Notes: generated by a model not told the origin, from the letters alone. A stretch of 60,326 nucleotides of DNA from JBBBNV01 sp037137075 (GCF_037137075.1 NZ_JBBBNV010000027.1:1-60326); one strand, 5' to 3'. Counted from the stretch's first letter, positions 1-9,119 are shown. Program-made: numbers and translations.

Positions 1-81
1 CAATTCGCCCGCCCCTTGAGTAAAGAGGAGAAGCGCGTGTTGGCCAGTCTCGGTTTGGATGAATCGGTTTACCTCGGCTAA
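1..81 (+). CDS. C-terminal 26 codons of an unrecognised protein (partial)
   Basis: A reading frame open from the first base of the window ends in TAA at 79-81. The 26 visible residues are charged and helix-like (LSKEEKRVLASLGLDES) and finish with VYLG. No family can be named from so short a tail. It runs opposite to lysS and convergent with it. An 8-bp inverted repeat just after the stop (99-128) may help end its transcript. Confidence 0.5.
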   Translation, partial: QFARPLSKEEKRVLASLGLDESVYLG

Positions 82-98
82 CTGAATCGACTTGCCTC

Positions 99-128
99 AG
101 CGATGGTGTTGCTTCTGAAGCCATCGCT
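99..128. repeat. inverted repeat (possible hairpin)
   Basis: AGCGATGG and its complement CCATCGCT are separated by 14 bases, 18 bases after the partial plus-strand gene. No T-run follows on either strand, so an intrinsic terminator is not proven. Confidence 0.4.
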
Positions 129-170
129 ACACGCGTTTAACGGCTTGCTGACCCCCAAAAAAGCCATTCG

Positions 171-380
171 CTACCACATGATCAGGGTGCGGAATGTGAG
201 TCGAAACTCAGGATTGAGTACTGATATGACCACTTCACCGCTGTCAGGCATGCTAAGCGCCCCTTGAACGGGAAGCTGCAGAGCATTGCTGTACTCGATA
301 ACAGAATTCTGCTGCAACGCTTCCGCCACTTAGCCGCTAATAAACAAAACGGCAGCGAGCCCTAAGGCCGCCACCGTCAT
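171..380 (-). pseudogene. remnant of a small secreted protein gene with internal stop
   Basis: From an ATG at 380 the minus frame reads a short hydrophobic, signal-peptide-like start (MTVAALGLAAVLFISG). It meets a TAA at 330-332 and then stays open for 52 more sense codons of plausible protein (segments LQLPVQGALSMPDSGEVV and NPEFRLTF) up to a TAG at 171-173. One nonsense codon in an otherwise coherent frame suggests a decayed gene. It lies downstream of lysS with no good ribosome site. The family is not recognised, and chance openness cannot be excluded. Confidence 0.35.
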
Positions 381-397
381 TTTATTGATCTGAAATG

Positions 398-1894
398 TTA
401 TTCGCCTGCACGTTCACGCATTAACGGGAACAACAAAACGTCGCGGATAGACGGAGAATCAGTAAGCAGCATAACCAAGCGATCAATACCGATACCCAGC
501 CCGCCTGTCGGCGGCATGCCGTATTCCAGCGCACGAATGAAATCATCATCCATCATATGCGCCTCATCATTGCCGTGCTCGCGCTCCTGAAGCTGTCCTT
601 CGAACCGCTCACGCTGATCGATCGGGTCATTCAGCTCTGTAAATGCATTGGCATGCTCACGGCCAACAATAAACAGCTCGAAGCGATCCGTAAAGCGCGG
701 ATCGTCGGCGTTCTTCTTCGCCAGCGGTGAGATGGCCACGGGATGTCCGTACACAAACGTAGGCTCAATGAGCGTTTCCTCGACGAACGCCTCAAAGAAC
801 TGGTTAACGATGTGGCCAAAGGTCATGTTCGGCTCTACCGGCACTTTATGCTCTTTGGCAAGCTGATGAGCTTCTTCATCAGTCATATGACGGCTGAAAT
901 CAACGCCTACGGCCTGCTTGATCGCCTCAACCATAGACACACGGCGCCAAGGGGTTTGCAGGCTGATCTGCTTGTCCCCATAAGCGATCTCTGTGGAGCC
1001 GCGGACTTCCTTCGCGATATGAGCAATAAGCTCCTCGGTCAGCCGCATAATATCCTGGTAGTCGGCATAAGCCTCATAAAGCTCCAGCAGCGTAAATTCC
1101 GGGTTATGACGCGTAGAAACCCCTTCATTCCGGTAAACGCGGCCAATCTCGTATACTTTCTCCATGCCGCCTACAATCAAACGCTTCAAGTGAAGCTCAA
1201 TAGCTATACGCAAATAGAGCTGCATGTCCAGCGCATTGTGATGTGTAATAAACGGCCGTGCTGCAGCACCCCCGGCAATGGCATGCAGTGTCGGTGTCTC
1301 CACCTCCAGGAAGCCCAGGTTGTCCAAATAACGGCGCATGGATTGAATGATTTTCGAACGGGTAATAAAGGTTTGCTGTACTTCCGGATTTACAATCAAA
1401 TCGACATAGCGCTGGCGGTAACGCACCTCGATATCCTTCAAGCCATGGAATTTCTCCGGCAGCGGGTAAAGCGATTTCCCCAATACCTCAAGCGACTTCA
1501 CTTTAATGGAGGTTTCACCGGTTTTAGTTTTGAAGACTATGCCCTTTACGCCAACCAGATCGCCCAAATCCAGAATGTCGAATGCCTTGAATTTGGCCGG
1601 CTCCACCGAATCTTCACGTACATAGATTTGAATTTTCCCGGTAATATCCTGAATATGAGCGAATGCAGCTTTGCCCATGCCGCGCTTTTGCATAATCCGG
1701 CCTGCGAGGCTGACTTCGGCATCAAGCTCTTCCAGCTCTTCCTTGGACTTGTCTTGGTACGCGCTCAATACCTCACCGGCATGGTGGGTGCGCTCATATT
1801 TTTGGCCGAACGGATCAATGCCAAGCTCGCGGATCTCGTCCAATTTGTTGCGCCGTATCTGCAGCAGCTCATTTAATTCCAATTCTTGACTCAC
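398..1894 (-). CDS. lysS: lysyl-tRNA synthetase, class II
   Basis: The 498-residue product charges tRNA-Lys with lysine in the cytoplasm. An N-terminal OB-fold anticodon-binding domain (about 60-150) precedes the class II catalytic core. Motif 2 is visible as GRVYRNEG (251-258), followed by TRHNPEF, and motif 3 as GLGIGIDRL near 465-474. Length and ends match Bacillales LysS. The start is GTG at 1892-1894, with GAGGAG about 12 bases upstream. A terminator behind greA and about 180 bases of non-coding DNA separate it from greA, so it probably has its own promoter. I saw no T-box motif in that leader. Confidence 0.98.
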   Translation of the reverse strand: MSQELELNELLQIRRNKLDEIRELGIDPFGQKYERTHHAGEVLSAYQDKSKEELEELDAEVSLAGRIMQKRGMGKAAFAHIQDITGKIQIYVREDSVEPAKFKAFDILDLGDLVGVKGIVFKTKTGETSIKVKSLEVLGKSLYPLPEKFHGLKDIEVRYRQRYVDLIVNPEVQQTFITRSKIIQSMRRYLDNLGFLEVETPTLHAIAGGAAARPFITHHNALDMQLYLRIAIELHLKRLIVGGMEKVYEIGRVYRNEGVSTRHNPEFTLLELYEAYADYQDIMRLTEELIAHIAKEVRGSTEIAYGDKQISLQTPWRRVSMVEAIKQAVGVDFSRHMTDEEAHQLAKEHKVPVEPNMTFGHIVNQFFEAFVEETLIEPTFVYGHPVAISPLAKKNADDPRFTDRFELFIVGREHANAFTELNDPIDQRERFEGQLQEREHGNDEAHMMDDDFIRALEYGMPPTGGLGIGIDRLVMLLTDSPSIRDVLLFPLMRERAGE

Positions 1895-2073
1895 GATGTT
1901 ATGCCACTCCTCATCTATTTGCTACTCCCATTCCGTCTCCGGACCAACCCGGATTCCTGTTCCTGCTTGCGGCCAGACGGCTCTTGCCATCCTCAAGTTC
2001 AGGCATGATGCGCGTAATTAGCGATATCCGAACCAGATGAATGAGCATAGCGGTTTACTTTCTGATAATAGTA

Positions 2074-2100
2074 ACAAAAAAGCTTCCATAAAGGAAGCTT
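2074..2100 (-). terminator. intrinsic terminator of greA
   Basis: On the minus strand an 8-bp stem (GGAAGCTT with AAGCTTCC complement) with a 5-base loop is followed by six T. It begins 21 bases after the greA stop codon. The 1895-2073 stretch downstream holds only the lysS leader; I see no gene in it. Confidence 0.85.
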
Positions 2101-2121
2101 CCGCAAACAATCGAAATCCAG

Positions 2122-2598
2122 CTACTTCTTGATATCTACGATCGTGTATTGAATAATGCCGGCCGGAACACTTACATCAACCGTTGAGCCCTTCTGCTTG
2201 CCGAGAATCGCTTTGCCTACGGGGCTTTCATTGGAAATCTTATTGTTGATTGGGTCGGACTCAGCGGTACCTACGATGGTATACTCCACCAGATCACCAA
2301 ATTCCAAATCCTTCAGCGTAACGGTCGATCCTACACTTACGGTGTTCGTATCTACATCGTCATTATTAATAATCCGTGCATTGCGGAGCATTTTCTCCAG
2401 AGTAATAATCCGGCCCTCAGTAAATGCCTGCTCGTTCTTTGCATCCTCATATTCGGAGTTCTCGCTAATGTCTCCGTATCCGATTGCCACTTTAATCCGT
2501 TCCGCAACTTCACGGCGTTTAACCGATTTGAGATGCTCCAGCTCTTCTTCAAGCTTCTTCAATCCGTCATGCGTCAAAATTACTTCTTTTTCGGACAT
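2122..2598 (-). CDS. greA: transcription elongation factor GreA
   Basis: GreA binds the RNA polymerase secondary channel and stimulates cleavage of backtracked transcripts. The 158-residue length is normal. The N-terminal coiled coil (about 1-75) carries the tip motif GDISENSEYEDAKNEQ at 42-57, with the acidic residues that coordinate magnesium, and a C-terminal FKBP-like domain follows. The ATG at 2598 is preceded by AGGAG. It is a single-gene transcript: a near-perfect sigma-A promoter lies at 2755-2783 and a terminator at 2074-2100. The leader is about 150 bases long and contains a small reading frame. Confidence 0.97.
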   Translation of the reverse strand: MSEKEVILTHDGLKKLEEELEHLKSVKRREVAERIKVAIGYGDISENSEYEDAKNEQAFTEGRIITLEKMLRNARIINNDDVDTNTVSVGSTVTLKDLEFGDLVEYTIVGTAESDPINNKISNESPVGKAILGKQKGSTVDVSVPAGIIQYTIVDIKK

Positions 2599-2754
2599 TG
2601 CAACAAACTCCTGTCGTGTGAGAATTTTTCACGCTGCCAGCGAGCATGAATTCACCTTTGCATGGTTCTAATATATTAGTTTTATCAACCAAGATGACTG
2701 GTCAAAATACGTATTTTTCCGTGAAAAGAACGTATCGGTGCCACTTATTGCATG

Positions 2755-2783
2755 ATTATATTTCATGCCAACCTAATTGTCAA
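2755..2783 (-). promoter_or_regulatory. consensus sigma-A promoter of greA
   Basis: TTGACA, a 17-base spacer and TATAAT, reading leftward. Both hexamers match consensus exactly. The transcript start would fall near 2748, leaving a roughly 150-base untranslated leader. Confidence 0.85.
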
Positions 2784-2815
2784 TGTGAGGAAAATCACCA
2801 GAAACCAGCATCCGC

Positions 2816-3844
2816 TTAATGGTACGCAGCCGGCTCCGCTGTATCATCGGCCCCTGATTGGTCATGGCCCCCACTGGCTAAATCGGAGATAAACTGCTCC
2901 AAAATACTTGCCATTCCGCCCCGGGTTGTCTCATCCATAATGGCGTCTTTGACCCGCGCCGAGCCCCGCAGTCCTTTGAGATACCACGCCAGATGCTTGC
3001 GCATTTCCTTCACGGCCACGGATTCTCCCTTCAGATCGATAAGCCGATCCATGTGCAGCAGGGCGATTCTGATTTTCTCCTCCGGTGTCGGATCTGCCGG
3101 AAGCTCTCCCTTGGTCAGGTACTCGATGGTGCGGTACAGCATCCAGGGGTTCCCCAATGCCGCGCGGCCGATCATAACTCCATCACAGCCAGTATGGTCG
3201 AGCATGCGGCGGGCATCCTCCGGGGTGAATACATCTCCATTGCCGATTACCGGAATGGAAACAGCTGCCTTGACTTCTTTAATGATGTCCCAATTGGCAT
3301 GGCCCGTATACATTTGGACCCGCGTTCTGCCGTGCACCGCAACCGCAGATCCTCCGCCGGCCTCTACGGCCTTGGCATTGTCGATAGCATAAATATGATC
3401 ATCATCCCAGCCGATACGCATCTTGACGGTTACCGGCTTACTGACCGATTTAACCACCTCGGAAACCATCTTTTCAATTTTAGACGGATCCAGCAGCCAG
3501 CGGGCGCCGGCGTCACTCTTCGTAATTTTGGGCACCGGACAGCCCATATTAATGTCAATGATATCGGCATTGGTCTCCTGATCGACAATCTTGGCCGCCT
3601 CCACCAGTGTCTCCGTATCTCCGCCAAAAATTTGCAGGCTGAGCGGCTTCTCCCGCTCGTCTACATACAGCATCTCAACCGTACGCTTGTTGCCGTGGAC
3701 AATCGCCTTGTCGCTGACCATCTCCGCACACACGAGCCCACAGCCGAATTCCTTGGCAATGAGACGGAACGCCGGATTGCATACGCCCGCCATGGGAGCC
3801 AGCACCACATTATTTTTAGCGGTTATGTTTCCTATTTTAAGCAT
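2816..3844 (-). CDS. dusB: tRNA-dihydrouridine synthase DusB
   Basis: This FMN enzyme reduces uridines in the D-loop of tRNA with NADPH. The 342-residue TIM-barrel has the FMN-binding start VVLAPMAGVCNPAFR, the catalytic cysteine in NMGCPVPK (Cys102), the phosphate-binding segments VHGRTRVQMY and IGNGDV, and a C-terminal helical RNA-binding domain. I start it at ATG 3844: the longer GTG at 3856 overlaps the AGGAG that serves as ribosome site, and B. subtilis DusB begins at the same point (M-KIG). About 160 bases separate it from folK; the B. subtilis yazB gene of that position was not found. Confidence 0.95.
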   Translation of the reverse strand: MLKIGNITAKNNVVLAPMAGVCNPAFRLIAKEFGCGLVCAEMVSDKAIVHGNKRTVEMLYVDEREKPLSLQIFGGDTETLVEAAKIVDQETNADIIDINMGCPVPKITKSDAGARWLLDPSKIEKMVSEVVKSVSKPVTVKMRIGWDDDHIYAIDNAKAVEAGGGSAVAVHGRTRVQMYTGHANWDIIKEVKAAVSIPVIGNGDVFTPEDARRMLDHTGCDGVMIGRAALGNPWMLYRTIEYLTKGELPADPTPEEKIRIALLHMDRLIDLKGESVAVKEMRKHLAWYLKGLRGSARVKDAIMDETTRGGMASILEQFISDLASGGHDQSGADDTAEPAAYH

Positions 3845-4004
3845 CGTTTCCTTCACTCCTTTCTTTCATCCGCACAGTCTGCAAAAGCATCACTCGTGCA
3901 GATCCTCCGCTGCGAATATGGTTCATTCAGAAGATCATGTATTGTGTGAAGCCCTGTCACCCTATAAGAAGCCGTCAAAGCCTGAGAATTCGCTGCCACA
4001 CACG

Positions 4005-4514
4005 CTACTGCGAATCGGCTTGCCGGACGGTTCGCCATCTTCTGACCCCTTGGTCGCCTAGTTCCCGTCTCCACGCTTCCAATTGCCCCGCCAAAAGATT
4101 GTCCTGTTCCGATACTACATCCTGAAGGGGAACAATGACAAAAGCCCGCTCCCGCAGCCGGGGATGGGGCACGATCAAATCATCCTGCTCAATAACCCGA
4201 TTCCCGTAAAACAGCAAATCCAGATCAATTGTGCGCGGCCCCCAACGCACGTCACGCACACGCCCTAGCTGATGCTCCACCTCAAGCAAGGTGTGAAGCA
4301 GTTCCTGCGGGGAAAGCGTCGTCTCCACGCGTATCGCCATATTCAGAAATAAATCCTGTTCTGTCAAGCCTACCGGATCGGTCTCATAAAAATGAGATGC
4401 CCTGCGCAGCGTAATGCCAGGCACAGCCTCAAGCAGCTTGATGGCGTCGGCCAAATACTGCTCGCGCTCCCCCTGGTTGGAGCCCAATCCAATGTAGGCC
4501 GTAATCGGTGTCAT
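4005..4514 (-). CDS. folK: 6-hydroxymethyl-dihydropterin pyrophosphokinase (HPPK)
   Basis: FolK transfers pyrophosphate from ATP to 6-hydroxymethyl-dihydropterin, the step before FolP. The 169-residue product starts MTPITAYIGLGSNQG and carries the family signature RWGPRTIDLDLL at about 90-101. The ATG at 4514 has GGAG six bases upstream. A TTG at 4529, directly after the folB stop, would add five residues but has no good ribosome site. It is the last folate gene of the operon, downstream of folB. Confidence 0.95.
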   Translation of the reverse strand: MTPITAYIGLGSNQGEREQYLADAIKLLEAVPGITLRRASHFYETDPVGLTEQDLFLNMAIRVETTLSPQELLHTLLEVEHQLGRVRDVRWGPRTIDLDLLFYGNRVIEQDDLIVPHPRLRERAFVIVPLQDVVSEQDNLLAGQLEAWRRELGDQGVRRWRTVRQADSQ

Positions 4515-4529
4515 GCTGTTCTCCGTCAA

Positions 4530-4895
4530 CTATTCCGCCCGCTTTCTGTGGATTTCCACACATACAAAATCGAAATGTACAGCAAAAGGCGGATGTGGTT
4601 TTTTGAGCCGGACTGTAATTTGTTCTAGTTTAGTATAAAGTTGCAGCAATTCAGATGCAATGGCCTCAGCCAATGCTTCAATTAATTGGAACGGCTTCCC
4701 TTCCACGATTCGCTGTACTGCGGCGAATACCTCTGCATAATTGACGGTCTCATTTAAATCATCGGTTTGTCCGGCCCGGCGCAAATCCAAATACAGCTCC
4801 AGGTCAACCATAAATCGCTGCCCGAGCTTGTTTTCCTCTGCAATGGCACCGTGATAGCCATAAAAGTGCATATTTTGCAATACCATTCTATCCAT
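4530..4895 (-). CDS. folB: dihydroneopterin aldolase
   Basis: FolB converts 7,8-dihydroneopterin to 6-hydroxymethyl-dihydropterin and glycolaldehyde. The 121-residue protein has the usual length and family start (MVLQNMHFYGYHG, then EENKLGQRF). The catalytic lysine region is QITVRLKKPHPP. The start chosen is ATG 4895, six bases after GGAGG; a longer frame to 4940 has no support. It ends a few bases before folK. About 170 bases without a gene separate it from folP upstream. Confidence 0.95.
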   Translation of the reverse strand: MDRMVLQNMHFYGYHGAIAEENKLGQRFMVDLELYLDLRRAGQTDDLNETVNYAEVFAAVQRIVEGKPFQLIEALAEAIASELLQLYTKLEQITVRLKKPHPPFAVHFDFVCVEIHRKRAE

Positions 4896-5068
4896 AAGCT
4901 TCCTCCCATCCAGCCAAAAGGCTCGGCACCGTTGAAACAAGCCGGGGCTTCCCGCGGCCTCCCTCCAAATGCCGAATCTGAGATTCCCTCAAAGTGCAGA
5001 ACCTTAACCTGCAGAAGCGCTTCAGCAATGAAGCGCCGTATATTTCGCTATATAACGTTCAGCCCGGC

Positions 5069-5902
5069 TTACCGCTGCTGCACAATGGCGTCCGTCATCT
5101 GCGCCACCCGTTTCATCGCCCGCACGTCGTGGACGCGCATAATATGGCAGCCCTGCATGATGCCCAATGCGACGGTCGCAGCCGTTCCTTCGACTACATC
5201 CTGAGCAGGAAGCCCCAGTGCAGATCGGATCATGCTCTTTCGCGAGGTTCCAAGCAGGACAGGATAGCCAAGCTCGGATACAAGGGATAAATGATTCATC
5301 AATTGTAAATTTTGTTCATAGGTCTTCGCGAAGCCGATACCCGGATCGAGAATAATTTGCGCCTTGTCTACTCCGGCTTCACAGGCCGCTGCAATCATGC
5401 TCTGCAAATCAAGAATGACATCCTTCAAAAAGTCCTCATACTCCGTATCCTTCCGGTTATGCGTGAGTACAATAGGACATTTCTTCTCCGCAGCAACCGT
5501 CAGCATTCCCGGATCAGCCAGCCCTCCCCAGACATCATTAATGAAATGAGCTCCTGCATCAAGCGCCTGTCGGGCTACCTCCGCTTTGTACGTATCAATG
5601 GAGATCGGCAGGGGCAGCTCAGCCCGGATTGCCCGGATAACCGGAATAACCCGCTCCAGCTCCTCCTCTGCCGACACCGGCGCAAAGCCCGGACGGGTGG
5701 ACTCCCCCCCGATATCAATCATGTCGGCGCCTTCCTCCATCATCTGCCTGGCCCGCTTTACCGCATCCGCTACTTGAATATATTGACCGCCATCCGAAAA
5801 AGAATCCGGAGTCGTATTGAGTATTCCCATAATGAGCGTCTTGGGGCCAAATTCCAGCGCTCCGCCTTCGATCGTCATTCTCTGGATCACTGAAGCTGAC
5901 AT
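5069..5902 (-). CDS. folP: dihydropteroate synthase
   Basis: FolP condenses p-aminobenzoate with hydroxymethyl-dihydropterin pyrophosphate and is the sulfonamide target. The 277-residue TIM barrel shows both signatures: NTTPDSFSDGG at 29-39 and DIGGESTRPG at about 63-72. The C-terminal LGTSRKS and MRVHDV segments bind pterin and phosphate. The ATG at 5902 follows AGGA. The gap from pabC is 46 bases, consistent with a shared transcript. Confidence 0.97.
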   Translation of the reverse strand: MSASVIQRMTIEGGALEFGPKTLIMGILNTTPDSFSDGGQYIQVADAVKRARQMMEEGADMIDIGGESTRPGFAPVSAEEELERVIPVIRAIRAELPLPISIDTYKAEVARQALDAGAHFINDVWGGLADPGMLTVAAEKKCPIVLTHNRKDTEYEDFLKDVILDLQSMIAAACEAGVDKAQIILDPGIGFAKTYEQNLQLMNHLSLVSELGYPVLLGTSRKSMIRSALGLPAQDVVEGTAATVALGIMQGCHIMRVHDVRAMKRVAQMTDAIVQQR

Positions 5903-5948
5903 ACGTCCTCACTGTCCTTCCTTGTGGTACAAAATCATATGACGTCAA

Positions 5949-6827
5949 TTACTGCAATGCCGTCAGCCGGTAATTGGCCATAAGCGCTGTCGTCACCGAA
6001 CCCGGGCGACCCGTCCCGGCTTGCTTGAACTGTCCCTCCGGCGTGTATATGCCTGTGACGGGCACGATTTCCTGCACGGAATTGGTCATAAATACTTCCT
6101 CGGCTCCCCAAAGCTGCTCCTCCGTAAACAGTCCCTCCGCCACGGCTAATCCGGGGACCCAGCGTTCGGCATTACGAATGACCCACTGGCGAGTAATGCC
6201 TGGCAAAATTCCGGTTTCTAATGCAGGGGTACAAAGCTTGCCGCCAGCAACAAAAAACAAATTGCTTACGAGGCCTTCCGCCAAATATCCCGCTTCATCC
6301 GTGAACAATCCCTCCGCGCCCTGCGACCAGGGATACGAGTTCATTTCCATTTTAGCCAAAATGTTATTCATATAATGGAGCGATTTCAGTCTGATTGGGG
6401 TTTCTGGTCTCGTCCGCCGGGTTCGCAGCAGCTGCAGCGGCTTGCCTGTACGGGAAGCCGGTTCATCCAAAGGCGGCAGCGGCTTCACATAGATCACGAT
6501 CGCCGGCTTGCCATACGGCTCTGCGGGAAGTCCCAGAGGCTGAATACCGGCTGTTACGGTGTAACGGACATATGCATCCTCCAGGCCATTGGCCGCCAGC
6601 AGATCATGGATTTCCCGCTCTACACCCGCCGTATCCGGTTGAAATTCAATCCCGAGTTCCTTGCAGCCGTTCTTCAGCCGCTGCATATGCTCAGCCAGCA
6701 AAAACGGTTTACTCCTGTAAGTACGAAGCGTCTCAAAAACCCCCATGCCGTAAAGAAAACCGTGATCATATACCGAGATCACGGCTTCTTGCTCGTCACA
6801 TTGACGACCATTGACGCTGATTATCAT
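5949..6827 (-). CDS. pabC: 4-amino-4-deoxychorismate lyase (class IV aminotransferase fold)
   Basis: PabC removes pyruvate from aminodeoxychorismate to give p-aminobenzoate. The 292-residue protein has the class IV PLP fold: the N-terminal YDHGFLYGMGVFETLRTY, the PLP-lysine region RLKSLHYMNN near the middle, and EGLVSNLFFV later. Because D-amino-acid and branched-chain aminotransferases share the fold, the name rests on its place right after pabA. Its ATG overlaps the pabA stop by four bases (ATGA), indicating translational coupling. Confidence 0.93.
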   Translation of the reverse strand: MIISVNGRQCDEQEAVISVYDHGFLYGMGVFETLRTYRSKPFLLAEHMQRLKNGCKELGIEFQPDTAGVEREIHDLLAANGLEDAYVRYTVTAGIQPLGLPAEPYGKPAIVIYVKPLPPLDEPASRTGKPLQLLRTRRTRPETPIRLKSLHYMNNILAKMEMNSYPWSQGAEGLFTDEAGYLAEGLVSNLFFVAGGKLCTPALETGILPGITRQWVIRNAERWVPGLAVAEGLFTEEQLWGAEEVFMTNSVQEIVPVTGIYTPEGQFKQAGTGRPGSVTTALMANYRLTALQ

Positions 6828-7411
6828 ATTGAAGCTCCGCTTGTCGCCTTCAGCTTGAGGAAATTGCTCAGCAGCTGATGCCCGTGCTTCGTAATAATGG
6901 ACTCCGGATGGAACTGCACCCCTTCAATCGGGTACTCCTTATGGCGAAGCCCCATAATCTCACCTTCGGCTGTTTGGGCGCTAATTTCCAGGCAGTCCGG
7001 CAGCGTTTCTTTTTTGACAATAAGAGAATGGTAACGGGTTGCCGTGTAGGGCGATGGGATTCCTTCAAAAATAGTTTTTCCATCGTGCTCAATTTCGGAG
7101 GTTTTGCCGTGCATCAGCTTCTCGGCACGTACAACGTCTCCGCCGAATACCTGACCGATAGACTGGTGTCCCAAGCAAACGCCCAAAATCGGAATTTTTC
7201 CTTTAAAATGCTCGATAAGCGCCAAACTAATTCCCGCTTCATTCGGTGTACATGGACCCGGGGAGATTAAAATATGATCCGGATTGAGGTTCTCGATGTC
7301 CTCCAGCGACAGGTCGTCATTGCGGTACACCTTAACCTCCTGTCCCAGCTCGCCAAGATACTGCACCAGGTTATAAGTAAAAGAATCATAGTTATCAATA
7401 ACTAAAATCAT
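6824..7411 (-). CDS. pabA: aminodeoxychorismate/anthranilate synthase glutamine amidotransferase
   Basis: This subunit supplies ammonia from glutamine to PabB. The 195 residues form a class I amidotransferase: the start ILVIDNYDSFTYNLVQ, nucleophile Cys in GVCLGHQSIG, and catalytic His-Glu in QFHPESI. The ATG at 7411 has GGGAG seven bases upstream; a longer TTG frame to 7531 lies inside pabB. In B. subtilis this subunit is shared with the tryptophan pathway, and the same may hold here. It overlaps pabB by 17 bases and pabC by 4. Confidence 0.96.
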   Translation of the reverse strand: MILVIDNYDSFTYNLVQYLGELGQEVKVYRNDDLSLEDIENLNPDHILISPGPCTPNEAGISLALIEHFKGKIPILGVCLGHQSIGQVFGGDVVRAEKLMHGKTSEIEHDGKTIFEGIPSPYTATRYHSLIVKKETLPDCLEISAQTAEGEIMGLRHKEYPIEGVQFHPESIITKHGHQLLSNFLKLKATSGASI

Positions 7412-9023
7412 GGACGATCTCCCCTTTGCTTCCGGTTTGCGCCCGGAACTGTTCAGCCAGCTGCAGCGCTTTCCATAAGGCCTTCGCTTTGCTGATGGAC
7501 TCGGCATATTCCTTCTCCGGAACCGAATCAATCACAATGCCGGCCCCGGCCTGGATATGCGCCTTGCCTCCGGCGGCAACCAGTGTACGTATAGTTATAT
7601 TAAATTCCATATTGCCACTGTAGTCAATCCAGCCGATCGACCCCGTATACGGGCCGCGTCTGACCGGCTCCAGCTCTTCGATGATTTCCATGGTCCGGAT
7701 TTTGGGCGCGCCGGTAATCGTTCCTCCGGGAAAGGCTGCCGCCAATGCATCATAGCCGTCCTTCCCTTCGGCCAGCTCCCCTTTTACCTCCGACACAATG
7801 TGCATCACATGCGAATAATATTCAATGACCATCAGCTCATCCACCCGTACACTCCCATAACGGGAAACACGGCCCAAATCATTGCGAAGCAAATCCACCA
7901 GCATGATATGCTCCGCGCGCTCCTTCTCATGACCGATAAGCTCTTCGGCCATGAGCCTGTCCTCGGCCTCGCTGCTCCCTCTTGGCCTGGTTCCGGCTAT
8001 AGGGCGGGTCGATACCTCGCCGCCCTCCACTTTTACAAGCAGCTCCGGCGATCCGGATACAAGCGTATACCCCGGATAACGCAGCAAGCCCATATACGGC
8101 GAAGGATTAAGCAGCCTCAGCCACTCGTACACTTCTTCCGGCTCCAGTCGCAGCGGGCAGCTTTGCCGAACAGACAAATTGACCTGGAATACGTCGCCTT
8201 GTGCGATGTACTCCTGAATACGGCGAACCGCATGGATGAACTGCTCTCGGGAAAAATGTCGTTCCAACCCCGGCAGCGCATCCACATCGATGTTAAGTCC
8301 CTCCGCCCGGGCCGCGGAATGATAATACTGCAGCCGTTCCCCGGCCTGCTCATTGTGACGGGCCGCCGTCATCCAGCTTGTCCACCGCCGGTGCATCACC
8401 CCGGCCTCCTGCTCCGCCACGGCCATTGCCGCTTCCAATTGAGCATCCGATACATCCGGGGTTATAGGCGTATGAACAGCGCAGTATAGAAGCTTCTGCT
8501 GGTGATCTACAATCCACAGCTTGTCCATCAGCATGAAGGCATATTCCGGAAGGGGCAAATCATCCGCCGCCAGACTGGGCAGCCTCTCAAGCGATCGGAC
8601 CACATCATAGCTGAGAAACCCGACGCAGCCGCCAATAAATTTAGGCAGCCCTTCTACCCGGGGGCCCCGGTAGGCATTCATCCACCGCTTGAGCAACTCC
8701 AGCGGCTTGCCCTGGAGCTGCAGACGCCGGAATTTCCCATCTCCAGCTAATGCTCCAGCAAATGGATCATCACCGCCATCCGTGCTTTGGCCGGAGCCGA
8801 ACTCGGTTAGTACCGCTTCACCGGCTTTGCCTTCCAGTAATGCCCGGGGCTGTACCCCCAAAAAGCTGTACCTCCCGCCCTTGCCGCTTTCCAGCACAAA
8901 CGATGTTTTGCCCATGCTGTTCCAAACGGCTTCCCAGGATGCGGGCCGCACCTCGTCCAGAGGAAAGCTCCGCACATACGGAAGCATCGTGCAGGAAGTA
9001 CGCCAGCTCTTCCATTGTTCCAA
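7395..9023 (-). CDS. pabB: aminodeoxychorismate synthase component I
   Basis: PabB aminates chorismate with PabA-derived ammonia, giving aminodeoxychorismate for folate. The 542-residue chorismate-binding enzyme has the family motifs STRPIAGTRPRG, LVDLLRNDLGRV, GGTITGAPKIRTMEII and, near the end, IQAGAGIVIDS. The annotated start, TTG at 9023, lacks a ribosome site at normal distance. AAGGAGG ends 23 bases upstream, and an in-frame CTG at 9038 sits eight bases after it, so the true start is uncertain. It is the first gene of the pab-fol operon. Confidence 0.95.
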   Translation of the reverse strand: MEQWKSWRTSCTMLPYVRSFPLDEVRPASWEAVWNSMGKTSFVLESGKGGRYSFLGVQPRALLEGKAGEAVLTEFGSGQSTDGGDDPFAGALAGDGKFRRLQLQGKPLELLKRWMNAYRGPRVEGLPKFIGGCVGFLSYDVVRSLERLPSLAADDLPLPEYAFMLMDKLWIVDHQQKLLYCAVHTPITPDVSDAQLEAAMAVAEQEAGVMHRRWTSWMTAARHNEQAGERLQYYHSAARAEGLNIDVDALPGLERHFSREQFIHAVRRIQEYIAQGDVFQVNLSVRQSCPLRLEPEEVYEWLRLLNPSPYMGLLRYPGYTLVSGSPELLVKVEGGEVSTRPIAGTRPRGSSEAEDRLMAEELIGHEKERAEHIMLVDLLRNDLGRVSRYGSVRVDELMVIEYYSHVMHIVSEVKGELAEGKDGYDALAAAFPGGTITGAPKIRTMEIIEELEPVRRGPYTGSIGWIDYSGNMEFNITIRTLVAAGGKAHIQAGAGIVIDSVPEKEYAESISKAKALWKALQLAEQFRAQTGSKGEIVHDFSY

Positions 9024-9119
9024 CGTTATGGCCGCCAGTGCTGCCGCCTCCTTGTTTACATTGGACGAATTGAATCCTTTGTCTTGTATTGAACTTAGTA
9101 TACTTCAAACCAGCCAAAA

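Noticed and set aside
743..1876. Long plus-strand open frame (377 codons) opposite lysS
   Set aside because: It is the mirror of lysS; no ribosome site and no recognisable protein, typical of open antisense frames in GC-rich genes.
1895..2073. T-box leader for lysS
   Set aside because: No T-box sequence or specifier hairpin was found in the lysS leader.
3853..4074. 73-codon minus frame between dusB and folK, considered as yazB
   Set aside because: It overlaps folK and has no helix-turn-helix pattern; yazB is a small DNA-binding protein.
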